26,756 nucleotides of DNA from an uncultured Lachnospiraceae bacterium (GCA_910584785.1 CAJUDX010000043.1:1-26756); one strand, 5' to 3'; counted from the first letter of the stretch, positions 8,430-16,550 are shown. Numbers and translations: made by a program. The notes: generated from the letters alone by a model not told the origin.

Positions 8430-10229
8430 ATGATTTATCCAAATATAACCGAGAGCCGCATGGTGTTTGACTTAAATGGGATTTGGGATTTTTGCCTGAT
8501 GGAGGAAGGGGAGGTTTATGCAGGGGAGAAACGGGAGGGATTTACCTTTTGCCCTATGCCGGTTCCCTCGGCCTTTAATGAAATTTATCACGGCAGGGAC
8601 TTTGCTGACCATGTGGGAAATATGCTGTATACACGGACAGTCCTGGTGACAGAGGAAATGCTTAATGGGCGACTGTTTCTCCGTTTTGCAAGTGTTACCC
8701 ACCAGGCTCAGGTCTGGTTGAATGGTGTTTGTTTAGGCAGCCATAAAGGAGGGTTTCTGCCGTTTGCCTTTGAGATAACCCAGGCGGTCCGTGTGGGGAA
8801 GAATGATTTGGCTGTTGTGGTCAATAACATCGTAGACCATACTACGCTTCCAGCGGGACGTCTGGTTCGACAAACCTTTCCGGGCCTTAAAGAAGAAGTG
8901 CATAATCTTCCCAACTTTGATTTTTATAATTACTCTGGTATCATGCGCCCGGTGTGTCTGTACACTACACCGGATACCTTTTTGGAGGATATTTCTGTTC
9001 AGGGAAAAATGGATGGAAGTTTTTTCTGGAAAATTCAGGTCAGCGGAATGGGGAGTTTAAAGATCCGTATCTTATCGCCCGAAGGCGGGGAGGTATACGT
9101 GTCGGAAAATCTTTCTGTGGGCGAATCTGGATGTCTTTGGGGCGAAGGCCGCTTAGAACATGTGCGGCTGTGGGATACAAAACATCCATGGCTTTATCAG
9201 ATAGAAGCTGTACTTGTGGACGGAAACGGGAAAAGGGACTGCTGTCGTGAGAGCTTTGGCTTCCGTGAAGTACATATCCGTGACTGCCGGCTGTATCTCA
9301 ATGGGGAGCCGGTATACTTAAAGGGTTTTGGGAAGCATGAGGACAGCCCTGTCCGCGGGCGGGGATTTGATTTGGTTTATGCCGTAAAGGACATAGCTCT
9401 TCTGAAATGGATCGGGGCCAATTCCTTCCGCACCAGCCATTATCCCTACAGCGAGGAAATGCTGCAGCTGTGCGATCGCGAAGGGATTTTGCTCATCGAT
9501 GAGGCTCCTGCGGTAGGGCTTCACACCGCATTTACTGCGACAGGAATGCTTGGGGGAAAGGCAGAGAATACCTGGGCGACCTTAAAAACCGCAAAACACC
9601 ACCGCCAGGTTTTGCAGGAGATGGTGGAGCGAGATAAGAACCATCCCAGTGTTATTCTCTGGAGTGTGGCAAATGAACCGGCCAGCGAAGAAGAGGGGGC
9701 AAGGGAATATTTTGCACCGCTTGTAGAGCTGGTAAAGGAACTTGACCCTCAGAAGCGCCCAGTTACCATCGTGACCTATGAAGGTTCCAGCCCGGAAAGC
9801 TGCAAGGTGGCGGAATTGTGTGATGTCCTGATGTTAAACCGCTATCGGGGCTGGTACGATACAGAGGGAAATCTAAAGGGAGCCGCTGCACTGCTTAAAG
9901 ATGAGCTTGAACGCTTTCACCTGCGCTGCCCGGATAAACCAATTATGTTGGGTGAATACGGGGCAGATACCATCGCTGGTTTTCATGACAGTAATGCCAG
10001 GCTGTTTTCTGAGGAATATCAGGCCGAGTTTTTAAAGGTGTATGGGGAGGTATTTGACACCCTGCCCTATGTGACTGGAGAGCATGTGTGGAATTTTGCT
10101 GATTTTGCCACGGCGGAAAATATCCGTCGGGTAGACGGAAATAAAAAAGGTGTATTTACCAGGGACAGAAAGCCAAAGATGGCGGCGCATTTCCTTCGAA
10201 AACGGTGGAATGGGTATAAGAAAGGATAA
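8430..10229 (+). CDS. uidA: Beta-glucuronidase, glycoside hydrolase family 2
   Basis: Hydrolyses beta-D-glucuronides. The ~599-aa protein matches E. coli UidA along its whole length: sugar-binding domain (LNGIWDF near the start, FDFYNYSGIMRPV), immunoglobulin-like domain, then TIM barrel. Acid/base is E416 in WSVANEP, nucleophile E509 in MLGEYGADTIAG. The N-x-K signature that holds the glucuronate carboxylate is present as GNKKG (N571, K573), followed by the UidA-like FTRDRKPKMAA. That motif argues for a uronide rather than a neutral galactoside. No signal peptide, so it is cytosolic. I prefer ATG 8430 over the in-frame ATG at 8418, because GGAG at 8420-8423 is well placed for it and the protein then begins like UidA. 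It sits between the importer and the kinase gene, which suggests a glucuronide-containing substrate. Galacturonidase activity is the main alternative. Confidence 0.93.
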   Translation: MIYPNITESRMVFDLNGIWDFCLMEEGEVYAGEKREGFTFCPMPVPSAFNEIYHGRDFADHVGNMLYTRTVLVTEEMLNGRLFLRFASVTHQAQVWLNGVCLGSHKGGFLPFAFEITQAVRVGKNDLAVVVNNIVDHTTLPAGRLVRQTFPGLKEEVHNLPNFDFYNYSGIMRPVCLYTTPDTFLEDISVQGKMDGSFFWKIQVSGMGSLKIRILSPEGGEVYVSENLSVGESGCLWGEGRLEHVRLWDTKHPWLYQIEAVLVDGNGKRDCCRESFGFREVHIRDCRLYLNGEPVYLKGFGKHEDSPVRGRGFDLVYAVKDIALLKWIGANSFRTSHYPYSEEMLQLCDREGILLIDEAPAVGLHTAFTATGMLGGKAENTWATLKTAKHHRQVLQEMVERDKNHPSVILWSVANEPASEEEGAREYFAPLVELVKELDPQKRPVTIVTYEGSSPESCKVAELCDVLMLNRYRGWYDTEGNLKGAAALLKDELERFHLRCPDKPIMLGEYGADTIAGFHDSNARLFSEEYQAEFLKVYGEVFDTLPYVTGEHVWNFADFATAENIRRVDGNKKGVFTRDRKPKMAAHFLRKRWNGYKKG

Positions 10230-10235
10230 AACGAC

Positions 10236-11741
10236 ATGGGAATTGCAGTATTAGATGTCGGAACGTCGAGTATGAGGGGAATCCTCTATACGAATCAGGG
10301 AAAAAAGCAGTTTACCAGGCAGATTTCTTATTCTCCTCTTTACCTGGGTGACGGATGCGTGGAGCAAAAACCAGCTGTGTGGGATAATGCTATGGCACAG
10401 ATTATGCGGGCCTGTGCCCAAAAAGCAGAGGAAGAAAAGGAGGAAATAGATGCCATTGCTCTGACTGCTCAGCGATCCTCAGTTGTTCCCATGGATAAGG
10501 ACGGATATCCTCTGGGGAATGCTGTGATGTGGCAGGATAAGCGAAATCTGGGGGTGGTTGAAGAGCTGGCGTGCAGCCGGGATCAGATAGCCAGGCTGAC
10601 GGGAAGCCGCCCCAATCCTGTGTTTTCAGGGCCCAAAATGCTTTGGATAAAGCGAAACGAACCTGAACGTTATCAAAAGGCGGCACATCTTGCCGTGATA
10701 CCGGACTTTTTAATTTACCAGATTACCGGAACCTGGGTTACGGATGCAACCTATGCCAGCCGTTCCCTTCTAATGAATCTTTATTCCCGTCAGTGGGATG
10801 AGGAACTGCTTGCCCTGCTTGAAGTGGATAAAGAAAAGCTTTCAGCGATTATTCAGCCAGGGTCTATTGCCGGAAAGGTGAGCAGAACATGGTCCCAAAA
10901 AACCGGGATAAAGCAGGGAACTCCGGTAGTCAGTGCCGGAGGAGATCAGCAGTGTGCAGCTCTGGGAATGGGTGTAATTGAGACGGGAAGCATGGAAGTT
11001 TCTGTGGGAACGGGAGCTTTTATTCTGGCAGCATCAGCCAGGGTTCCTGCGGGGCTTAGGGATGATGTGATTTGCAATGCATCGGCTGTTCCGGGGGAAT
11101 ATATCCTGGAGTCAAGTATTCCAGCCTGTGCTTCCGTGTTTAACTGGGTATTGCGCTTGTGCTATGGGTTGCGTGACGATAACCGGGAAGAGGTGTACCG
11201 TCAGGTGAATCGGGAAATTGAGCAGTCCTTGCAGACATCGGATGCCCCTCTTGTGCTTCCTTTTTTCCAGGGAAGGGGGACGCCGGACTTTAACAGTAGC
11301 GCCAGGGGTACGATTCAGCAGCTGAGCCTGGGAACCGGACGCGGCGATTTGGCAAGGGCAGTGCTGGAAGGGATTGCCTGTGAACTGGCGCTGAATATGG
11401 AAATTCTGGAGGGATATACTGGTCGTGGGGATAGTTTGTATCTATGTGGGGGGCTGGCAAACAGCCCAGTATTTTGCCGCATTCTTTCAGCTGTCTGCCA
11501 AAGACAGGTCGGCGTTTATCAGGACAATGAGGCGACGGCTATTGGTGCTTTTATCTCGGCTGCGGTTGCCATGGGATTCTATGATAACTATCTCCAGGCA
11601 TTTTGCCAGGCAAGAAAAGGTCAGTCCGTTCAGAAAATTCAGGCAAATCAGGCATTGACAGAGAGTTACCGCAGTAAAAAAGAGCAGTACCAGGAACTAT
11701 ATAAAGCCTTGTATGGAGCAAACAGGAGGAAGGACAGATGA
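10236..11741 (+). CDS. FGGY-family carbohydrate kinase
   Basis: A 501-aa cytosolic ATP-dependent sugar kinase of the xylulokinase/gluconokinase/L-xylulokinase superfamily. The N-terminal phosphate-binding loop is LDVGTSSMRG (residues 6-15). The likely catalytic Asp is D237 in GGDQQCAALG. The C-terminal nucleotide fold contains LYLCGGLANSPVFCRIL and NEATAIGAFISAA. It starts 6 bp after the GH2 stop, with AAAGGA inside the GH2 end, and its TGA overlaps the next ATG. The operon imports by ABC transport, which delivers an unphosphorylated sugar, so this kinase probably provides the phosphate that UlaE/F/G-type enzymes need. Whether it acts on ascorbate, 3-keto-L-gulonate, L-xylulose or another polyol/ketose cannot be read from the sequence. 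Confidence 0.9.
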   Translation: MGIAVLDVGTSSMRGILYTNQGKKQFTRQISYSPLYLGDGCVEQKPAVWDNAMAQIMRACAQKAEEEKEEIDAIALTAQRSSVVPMDKDGYPLGNAVMWQDKRNLGVVEELACSRDQIARLTGSRPNPVFSGPKMLWIKRNEPERYQKAAHLAVIPDFLIYQITGTWVTDATYASRSLLMNLYSRQWDEELLALLEVDKEKLSAIIQPGSIAGKVSRTWSQKTGIKQGTPVVSAGGDQQCAALGMGVIETGSMEVSVGTGAFILAASARVPAGLRDDVICNASAVPGEYILESSIPACASVFNWVLRLCYGLRDDNREEVYRQVNREIEQSLQTSDAPLVLPFFQGRGTPDFNSSARGTIQQLSLGTGRGDLARAVLEGIACELALNMEILEGYTGRGDSLYLCGGLANSPVFCRILSAVCQRQVGVYQDNEATAIGAFISAAVAMGFYDNYLQAFCQARKGQSVQKIQANQALTESYRSKKEQYQELYKALYGANRRKDR

Positions 11742-12580
11742 GCGATATCTTTGACAGCTTTACAAAAAAGAAGGAATTTCTGGTATGCATTGATTCGGAT
11801 GGCTGTGCGATGGACACCATGAACAGCAAGCATTTTTATTGTTTTGGTCCATGTATGATTGAAGAGTGGGATCTCTTACCCTGGAAAGATGAGGTGCAGA
11901 GACGGTGGAATGAGGTAAATTTATATACCATGACCAGGGGGATTAACCGTTTTAAAGGGTTGTCCATGGTTTTATCTGAGGTTGATCAAAGGTACAAAAA
12001 AATAGAGGGAATTGAAGAGCTTTCCGTCTGGGTCAATGAGGCAAAGGAGCTGTCCAATGCCAGCCTGTCCCAGCGAATTAAAGAGGGCGGCGGTCCTGTG
12101 TTAAAGCAGGCCCTTAATTGGTCGGTGAAGGTAAATCAAATGGTGGAAAAATTGCCGGAAAGTGAAAAAAAACCTTTTGGCGGGGTGAGTGAAGGGCTTT
12201 GGGCTATTCATCAAAAGGCAGATGTCGCCATCGTATCTTCGGCAAATCAGGATGCTATTCAGAAGGAATGGGAAGGCCATGGTCTTTTGCAGTACACTGA
12301 CCTCCTTCTTTCACAGGATTGTGGAAGTAAGGCCTATTGTATCCGCCGGCTTCTGGAAAAGGGGTATAGAAAGGGACAGGTATTAATGGTTGGGGATGCA
12401 CCTGGGGATAGGGAGGCTGCCGACAGTAATGGGGTGCTTTATTTCCCGATTTTAGTCAGGCAGGAATCTTATTCCTGGAACAGGCTTTTGACAGAGGGTC
12501 TGAAGAAATTTGTAGATGGCTCCTATCAGGGGGCATATCAGCAGGCGCAGATTGAGGAGTTTGAAGAAAATCTTCGGTAG
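11738..12580 (+). CDS. HAD-superfamily hydrolase
   Basis: A 280-aa cytosolic protein with all four HAD motifs: D19-S-D21 in VCIDSDGCAMD (nucleophile and acid/base), the Ser of IVSSANQD (motif II), K198 in GSKAYCIRRLL (motif III) and GDAPGDREAAD from 219 (motif IV). Between motifs I and II lies an all-helical cap of about 160 residues. That cap is longer than in typical phosphoglycolate phosphatases. Its ATG overlaps the kinase stop in an ATGA arrangement, so the two are likely translated together and may act on related molecules. A phosphatase or phosphomutase role on a pathway sugar phosphate is the default reading; the exact reaction is unknown. HAD members are not part of the enterobacterial ascorbate pathway. 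Confidence 0.82.
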   Translation: MSDIFDSFTKKKEFLVCIDSDGCAMDTMNSKHFYCFGPCMIEEWDLLPWKDEVQRRWNEVNLYTMTRGINRFKGLSMVLSEVDQRYKKIEGIEELSVWVNEAKELSNASLSQRIKEGGGPVLKQALNWSVKVNQMVEKLPESEKKPFGGVSEGLWAIHQKADVAIVSSANQDAIQKEWEGHGLLQYTDLLLSQDCGSKAYCIRRLLEKGYRKGQVLMVGDAPGDREAADSNGVLYFPILVRQESYSWNRLLTEGLKKFVDGSYQGAYQQAQIEEFEENLR

Positions 12581-12619
12581 AAGGGGTGCCTGGATCGGAT
12601 AAGAAAGGGAGAAGGGGAA

Positions 12620-13486
12620 ATGTACAGTGTTCACAAAAATCCAATTGGGATTTATGAGAAAGCTCTGCCCAATGTATTTACTTGGGAAGAAAAATTCCGG
12701 GCGGCAAAGATGGCAGGATTTGACTATATGGAACTGTCAATTGATGAGTCCGACGAACGCTTGGCAAGGCTTGACTGGACAGACGAAGAGATTGAAATGC
12801 TTCGGTCTGTGATGCGATTTACCGGAATTGCCTTTCCTACGATGTGCTTAAGCGGACACCGCAGGTATCCGTTTGGAAGCAAAGACCCTAAGGTCAGGGA
12901 AAAGGCGATGGAAATCATGGAAAAGGCAATTCGCTTGTCGGTTAAGCTGGGCATTCGCTGTATTCAGCTGGCAACCTATGATGTCTATTATGAGGAATCT
13001 GACGAAGAGACCAGGGCATTGTTTTTAGAGGGAATGAAGGAGGCGGTAGCCATGGCCTCCCGCGCCGGTGTAATTCTGGCGATGGAAATTATGGATACAA
13101 AGTTTGTGGGAACCATTGTCCGGGCCCTGCATTATCTGCGGTTAATTCCTTCACCTTATTTTAAAATTTACCCGGATATGGGCAATTTGAGTAATTTCAG
13201 CAATGATGTGACAGGTGAATTTGAAATTGGGATTTCGGAAACTGTGGCAATCCATGTAAAGGAGACCAAACCTGGAGTATTTAAAGAGGTTCCCTTTGGG
13301 ACTGGGGAAGTGAAATTTACAGAAATTTTTGCCAAGCTAAAGGAGCTGAATTACCAGGGGATGTTTTTGGTTGAGATGTGGGCGGACAACCATAGTTGTC
13401 AGACGGTAGAACAGGCAGCAGAGATAATTCGGGAGGCTTATCAGTTTGTTACCGGAAAAATGAGGGAAGCCGGAATGGAGGTGTAG
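12620..13486 (+). CDS. ulaE: L-ribulose/L-xylulose-5-phosphate 3-epimerase
   Basis: Interconverts L-xylulose-5-phosphate and L-ribulose-5-phosphate. The 288-aa sequence follows E. coli UlaE/SgbU closely from start to end: PIGIYEKALP, GFDYMELSIDESDERLARLDW, MCLSGHRRYPFGS, IQLATYDVYYEE, AMEIMDTKF, YPDMGNLSNFSNDV and HVKETKPGVFKEVPFGTGEV. These blocks hold the Glu, Asp and His residues expected to bind the metal in this TIM-barrel family (E-x-M-D and P-D-x-G-N segments). ATG 12620 follows a purine-rich GAGAAGGGG. The gene is 39 bp after the HAD stop and 6 bp before the propeller gene. The high similarity to UlaE, not just to the general isomerase fold, supports a pentulose-phosphate substrate. 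Confidence 0.95.
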   Translation: MYSVHKNPIGIYEKALPNVFTWEEKFRAAKMAGFDYMELSIDESDERLARLDWTDEEIEMLRSVMRFTGIAFPTMCLSGHRRYPFGSKDPKVREKAMEIMEKAIRLSVKLGIRCIQLATYDVYYEESDEETRALFLEGMKEAVAMASRAGVILAMEIMDTKFVGTIVRALHYLRLIPSPYFKIYPDMGNLSNFSNDVTGEFEIGISETVAIHVKETKPGVFKEVPFGTGEVKFTEIFAKLKELNYQGMFLVEMWADNHSCQTVEQAAEIIREAYQFVTGKMREAGMEV

Positions 13487-13492
13487 GAGAAA

Positions 13493-14539
13493 ATGGAAAA
13501 AAAGATCATGGCAGAGCTGGAAAAATGCTATTCGATAGCGCCGCTGACGTATCAGGGGGAGCAGCATATTCTAGTTGCCGCAGAAAAAAAGGACAGATGT
13601 ATTTTATTTGATGCCAGGGGAAAGGAAAAAGCAACGGTATGGGAAGGGCCAGGAGGCGCAATGAGTATGGTGCAGGTTCCTGGAAGCGACGGGGCGTTTT
13701 TAGCGACGCATCAGTTTTATTCGCCCAATGATGCGAAAGAAGCAAAAATTATCCTTGCCACACCGGATGGAAATGGAGGATGGGCGATTAAAACATTGGT
13801 TAACCTGCCATTTGTCCATCGTTTTGATATTTTGACGGTCGGCAGGAGGAACTACCTGATTGCCTGTACACTGAAATCAGGGCATACATACAAGGATGAT
13901 TGGTCGTCTCCCGGAAAGGTGTACGTGGGCGAGCTGCCTGGGGATTTATCAGGTGTTGATGAAGAGAATCCATTGGTGCTTAAGGTAATGAAAGAAGGGC
14001 TGTTAAAGAATCATGGGTATTATCGTGTGATGGAGGATGGAAGGGCTTCGGCGCTGGTGTGCAGCGAACAGGGGGTCTTTCGGTTCTACCCGCCAACGGA
14101 GGGCGATGAGACGTGGCGCGAGGAACAGCTTTTGGATACCCCTGCCAGTGATGCTGTTTTGTTCGATTTAAACGGGGACGGATTGGATGAGCTGATAGTT
14201 CTGTCACCTTTTCACGGCGACACGGCGGTAATCTATCAAAAGATGGGAGATACATATCAGAAGGTATACCAATATCCAGAAAAGGCGGAATTTCTTCACG
14301 CGATCTGGGCAGGAAGGCTGGCAGGAAAGCCGGCTGTGGCGCTTGGGCATCGCAAGGGGGCAAGGCGGCTGTTTGCACTTTTATGGACAGGCGAAGGATA
14401 TAGTTTTAAGACGATTGATGACGATTGCGGTCCGGCAAATATCTATGGTTATTCCTGTGACGGGAAGGATATATTAATTGGTGCTAACCGGGAAGTGAAT
14501 CAGATTGTCCGGTATAGTTTTGAAGATGGAGATATTTAA
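13493..14539 (+). CDS. Cytosolic VCBS/FG-GAP propeller-like protein of unknown function
   Basis: A 348-aa protein without signal peptide or membrane segment. Its repeated short beta-strand pattern looks like a beta-propeller. One clear FG-GAP/VCBS calcium-binding loop is seen (FDLNGDGLDELIVLSP, D225 to E233). Other conserved-looking blocks are MSMVQVPGSDGAFLATHQF near residue 55 and KNHGYYRV near 170. Most FG-GAP proteins are secreted or surface-exposed, so a cytosolic one inside a sugar-phosphate operon is unusual. Some propellers of this kind are sugar enzymes: fungal aldos-2-ulose dehydratase contains such a fold. It lies between ulaE and ulaF with a 6-bp gap before it, and its stop overlaps the ribosome binding site of ulaF. 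An enzymatic role in the pathway is my inference; I cannot identify catalytic residues. Confidence 0.7.
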   Translation: MEKKIMAELEKCYSIAPLTYQGEQHILVAAEKKDRCILFDARGKEKATVWEGPGGAMSMVQVPGSDGAFLATHQFYSPNDAKEAKIILATPDGNGGWAIKTLVNLPFVHRFDILTVGRRNYLIACTLKSGHTYKDDWSSPGKVYVGELPGDLSGVDEENPLVLKVMKEGLLKNHGYYRVMEDGRASALVCSEQGVFRFYPPTEGDETWREEQLLDTPASDAVLFDLNGDGLDELIVLSPFHGDTAVIYQKMGDTYQKVYQYPEKAEFLHAIWAGRLAGKPAVALGHRKGARRLFALLWTGEGYSFKTIDDDCGPANIYGYSCDGKDILIGANREVNQIVRYSFEDGDI

Positions 14540-14548
14540 GGAGGAGCG

Positions 14549-15262
14549 ATGTTAGAAGAATTAAAGAAACGCGTCTACCAGGCGAATATGGATCTTCCAA
14601 GGTATGGACTAGTAACCTTTACCTGGGGAAATGTCAGTGAAATCGACAGGGAAAGCGGGTATTTTGCCATTAAGCCCAGCGGTGTGGATTATGATAAGCT
14701 AACCCCGGAGGACATGGTGATTATGGATCTTTTGGGGAATAAAATTGAAGGCAGGTATAATCCTTCCTCAGATACTGCCACGCATCTTGAGTTGTATCAG
14801 GCTTTCCCAAAGATTGGCGGAATCGTGCATACACATTCTTCCTGGGCAACCAGCTGGGCACAGGCCGGACGGGGGATTCCCTGCTATGGAACAACACATG
14901 CCGACTATATTTACGGGGAAGTCCCCTGCGTAAGGTGTCTTGAGGGCGATGAGTTTGAGGATTATGAAAAAAATACCGGGCGTTTGATTGCTGAGGCATT
15001 TAACCATCGGGATTACATGGCGGTTCCAGCAGTACTTTGTAAACATCATGGACCGTTTACCTGGGGGAAGGATGGATTTGAGGCGGTACATAACGCTGTG
15101 GTCCTGGAAGAGGTTGCTAAAATGGCGGCAAGGTGTGAGATGATTTTTCCTCAGGCAGAAACAGCTCCGCAGGAATTGCAGGATAAACATTATTACCGCA
15201 AGCATGGGGCAAATGCTTATTATGGGCAGAACGATAATCGTCGGAATAGAAAGAGTGAGTAA
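14549..15262 (+). CDS. ulaF: L-ribulose-5-phosphate 4-epimerase
   Basis: Converts L-ribulose-5-phosphate to D-xylulose-5-phosphate, the entry point to the pentose phosphate pathway. The 237-aa class II aldolase/AraD-fold protein has the family blocks TWGNVSEID (residues 25-33), KPSGVDYD (42-49), SSDTATH (73-79), HTHSSWAT (94-101), GTTHADYIYG and CKHHGPFTWG. Zinc ligands are expected at H94, H96 and H167, with D75 nearby. The C-terminal QDKHYYRKHGANAYYGQ also matches AraD/UlaF/SgbE enzymes. AAGGAGGAG overlapping the upstream stop codon drives ATG 14549. No arabinose genes are present, so UlaF rather than AraD is favoured by the neighbours ulaE and ulaG. Confidence 0.94.
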   Translation: MLEELKKRVYQANMDLPRYGLVTFTWGNVSEIDRESGYFAIKPSGVDYDKLTPEDMVIMDLLGNKIEGRYNPSSDTATHLELYQAFPKIGGIVHTHSSWATSWAQAGRGIPCYGTTHADYIYGEVPCVRCLEGDEFEDYEKNTGRLIAEAFNHRDYMAVPAVLCKHHGPFTWGKDGFEAVHNAVVLEEVAKMAARCEMIFPQAETAPQELQDKHYYRKHGANAYYGQNDNRRNRKSE

Positions 15263-15276
15263 TAGGAGAAGAAGAG

Positions 15277-16380
15277 ATGAGTAAAATAGATGCGATAACA
15301 AGAGAAAGCTGGATTATGAGCACTTTCCCGGAATGGGGAACCTGGCTGGTGGAAGAGATAGAACAAGAAGTTGTCTTGCCGGGCAATGTGGCGATGTGGT
15401 GGCTGGGATGCACGGGAGTCTGGTTTAAGACGCCGGGAGGAGCCAATCTTTCGATTGATTTATGGTGCGGAAACGGCAAGCGTACCCACGGTGACGGGAA
15501 AATGAAGCCTGGGCATCAGATGGCAAATATGTGCGGCGGGCGGGCCATGCAGCCGAATTTAAGAAATGTGCCGTTCGTTATTGATCCATTTGCGTTCAAG
15601 CAGGTAGATGCAGTGCTGGCTACCCATTATCATCAGGATCATATGTCCGCAGAGTGGGCAGCTCATGTTTTGAAGAGCGGTATGACTACGACAGACGAGG
15701 ATGGGAAGGTGATTCCGGTTCCGTTTATCGGGCCACAGAAATCCGTGGATACATGGGTTGGCTGGGGTGTTCCCAGGGAAAGGTGCAGGGTAGTGCATCC
15801 GGGCGATGTGGTGAGAATTAAGGATATAGAAATTGTTTGTCTGGACTCCTTTGACCGCACCTGCATTGTGACTACCGATAAGACGGGAGAAGATCGTGAA
15901 GATCTGACTGGGGTATGTCCGACCGATATGGATGAAAAGGCGGTAAACTATCTGGTGAAAACACCTGGCGGAAATATTTATCATTCTGGAGATTCGCATT
16001 TTTCCATTTATTTTGCAAAACATGGAAAGGACTATGCGGTTGATGTGGCTTTTGGCTCTTTTGGGGAAAATCCTGTCGGGATGCAGGATAAAATGACTTC
16101 GATTGATATTCTGCGTATGGCGGAAAATCTGCAGTGTAAAGTGGTAGTTCCGATTCACTGGGATGTGTGGACAAACTTTCAGGCAGATTGTGAGGAAATT
16201 CGGTTATTGTATGATTTTAAGAAGGAGAGAAATGAATACCAGTTCCATCCGTTTTTCTGGCAGGTGGGCGGGAAATATGTTTATCCACGGGATAAGGATA
16301 AAATGTATTACCACCATCGTCGGGGATTTGAAGATTGCTTTGAGGCGCCTCAGAATATTCCGTTCCGCTCCTGCTTATAG
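15277..16380 (+). CDS. ulaG: L-ascorbate-6-phosphate lactonase (metallo-beta-lactamase fold)
   Basis: In enterobacteria this enzyme opens the lactone of L-ascorbate-6-phosphate to 3-keto-L-gulonate-6-phosphate. The 367-aa protein is close to E. coli UlaG over its full length: ITRESWIMSTFPEWGTWL at the start, MWWLGCTGVWFKTPGG, PFVIDPFAFKQVDAVLATH, IGWGVP-like VGWGVPRERCRVV, YHSGDSH, DKMTSIDILRM and HWDVWTNFQAD. The metal-binding HxHxDH motif is intact (H117, H119, D121, H122). It starts 14 bp after ulaF, with AGGAG at 15264. It is the last gene of the operon and is followed by repeats and a terminator. Because the similarity extends well beyond the generic fold, lactonase activity on an ascorbate-like phosphate is a strong prediction. 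Confidence 0.95.
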   Translation: MSKIDAITRESWIMSTFPEWGTWLVEEIEQEVVLPGNVAMWWLGCTGVWFKTPGGANLSIDLWCGNGKRTHGDGKMKPGHQMANMCGGRAMQPNLRNVPFVIDPFAFKQVDAVLATHYHQDHMSAEWAAHVLKSGMTTTDEDGKVIPVPFIGPQKSVDTWVGWGVPRERCRVVHPGDVVRIKDIEIVCLDSFDRTCIVTTDKTGEDREDLTGVCPTDMDEKAVNYLVKTPGGNIYHSGDSHFSIYFAKHGKDYAVDVAFGSFGENPVGMQDKMTSIDILRMAENLQCKVVVPIHWDVWTNFQADCEEIRLLYDFKKERNEYQFHPFFWQVGGKYVYPRDKDKMYYHHRRGFEDCFEAPQNIPFRSCL

Positions 16381-16418
16381 GTGAGGATAAACACCCTGCC
16401 TGACGCTTTCACCTCTGC

Positions 16419-16540
16419 GATTTTAGAAGCGTGGGACTTCTTTAGATAGGGTCAATTTACGATTTAGAAGCGTGGGAGTTCCTTGACAGGGTCAATTTAC
16501 GACTTAGAAGCATGGGATTTCCTTGATAGGTTAAAATTAG
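16419..16540 (+). repeat. Three 40-bp direct repeats after ulaG
   Basis: Three head-to-tail units start at 16419, 16461 and 16501 and share TTTAGAAGCGTGGGA and, for the first two, GGGTCAATTTAC. The first unit carries a 2-bp insertion; the third has diverged at its end. The core GAAGCGTGGGAGTTCCTTGA resembles the right-end sequences of IS200/IS605-family elements, but no transposase is nearby. The rest of 16381-16418 and 16596-16710 holds nothing I can identify. Confidence 0.75.
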
Positions 16541-16550
16541 ATTGGCAGGG

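Noticed and set aside
14549..15262. Arabinose operon AraD
   Set aside because: No araA or araB-like neighbours are identified; ulaE and ulaG next to it favour UlaF.
16419..16540. CRISPR array
   Set aside because: Units are contiguous 40-bp direct repeats with no variable spacers and no cas genes nearby, despite the Cas4-like domain in the helicase.
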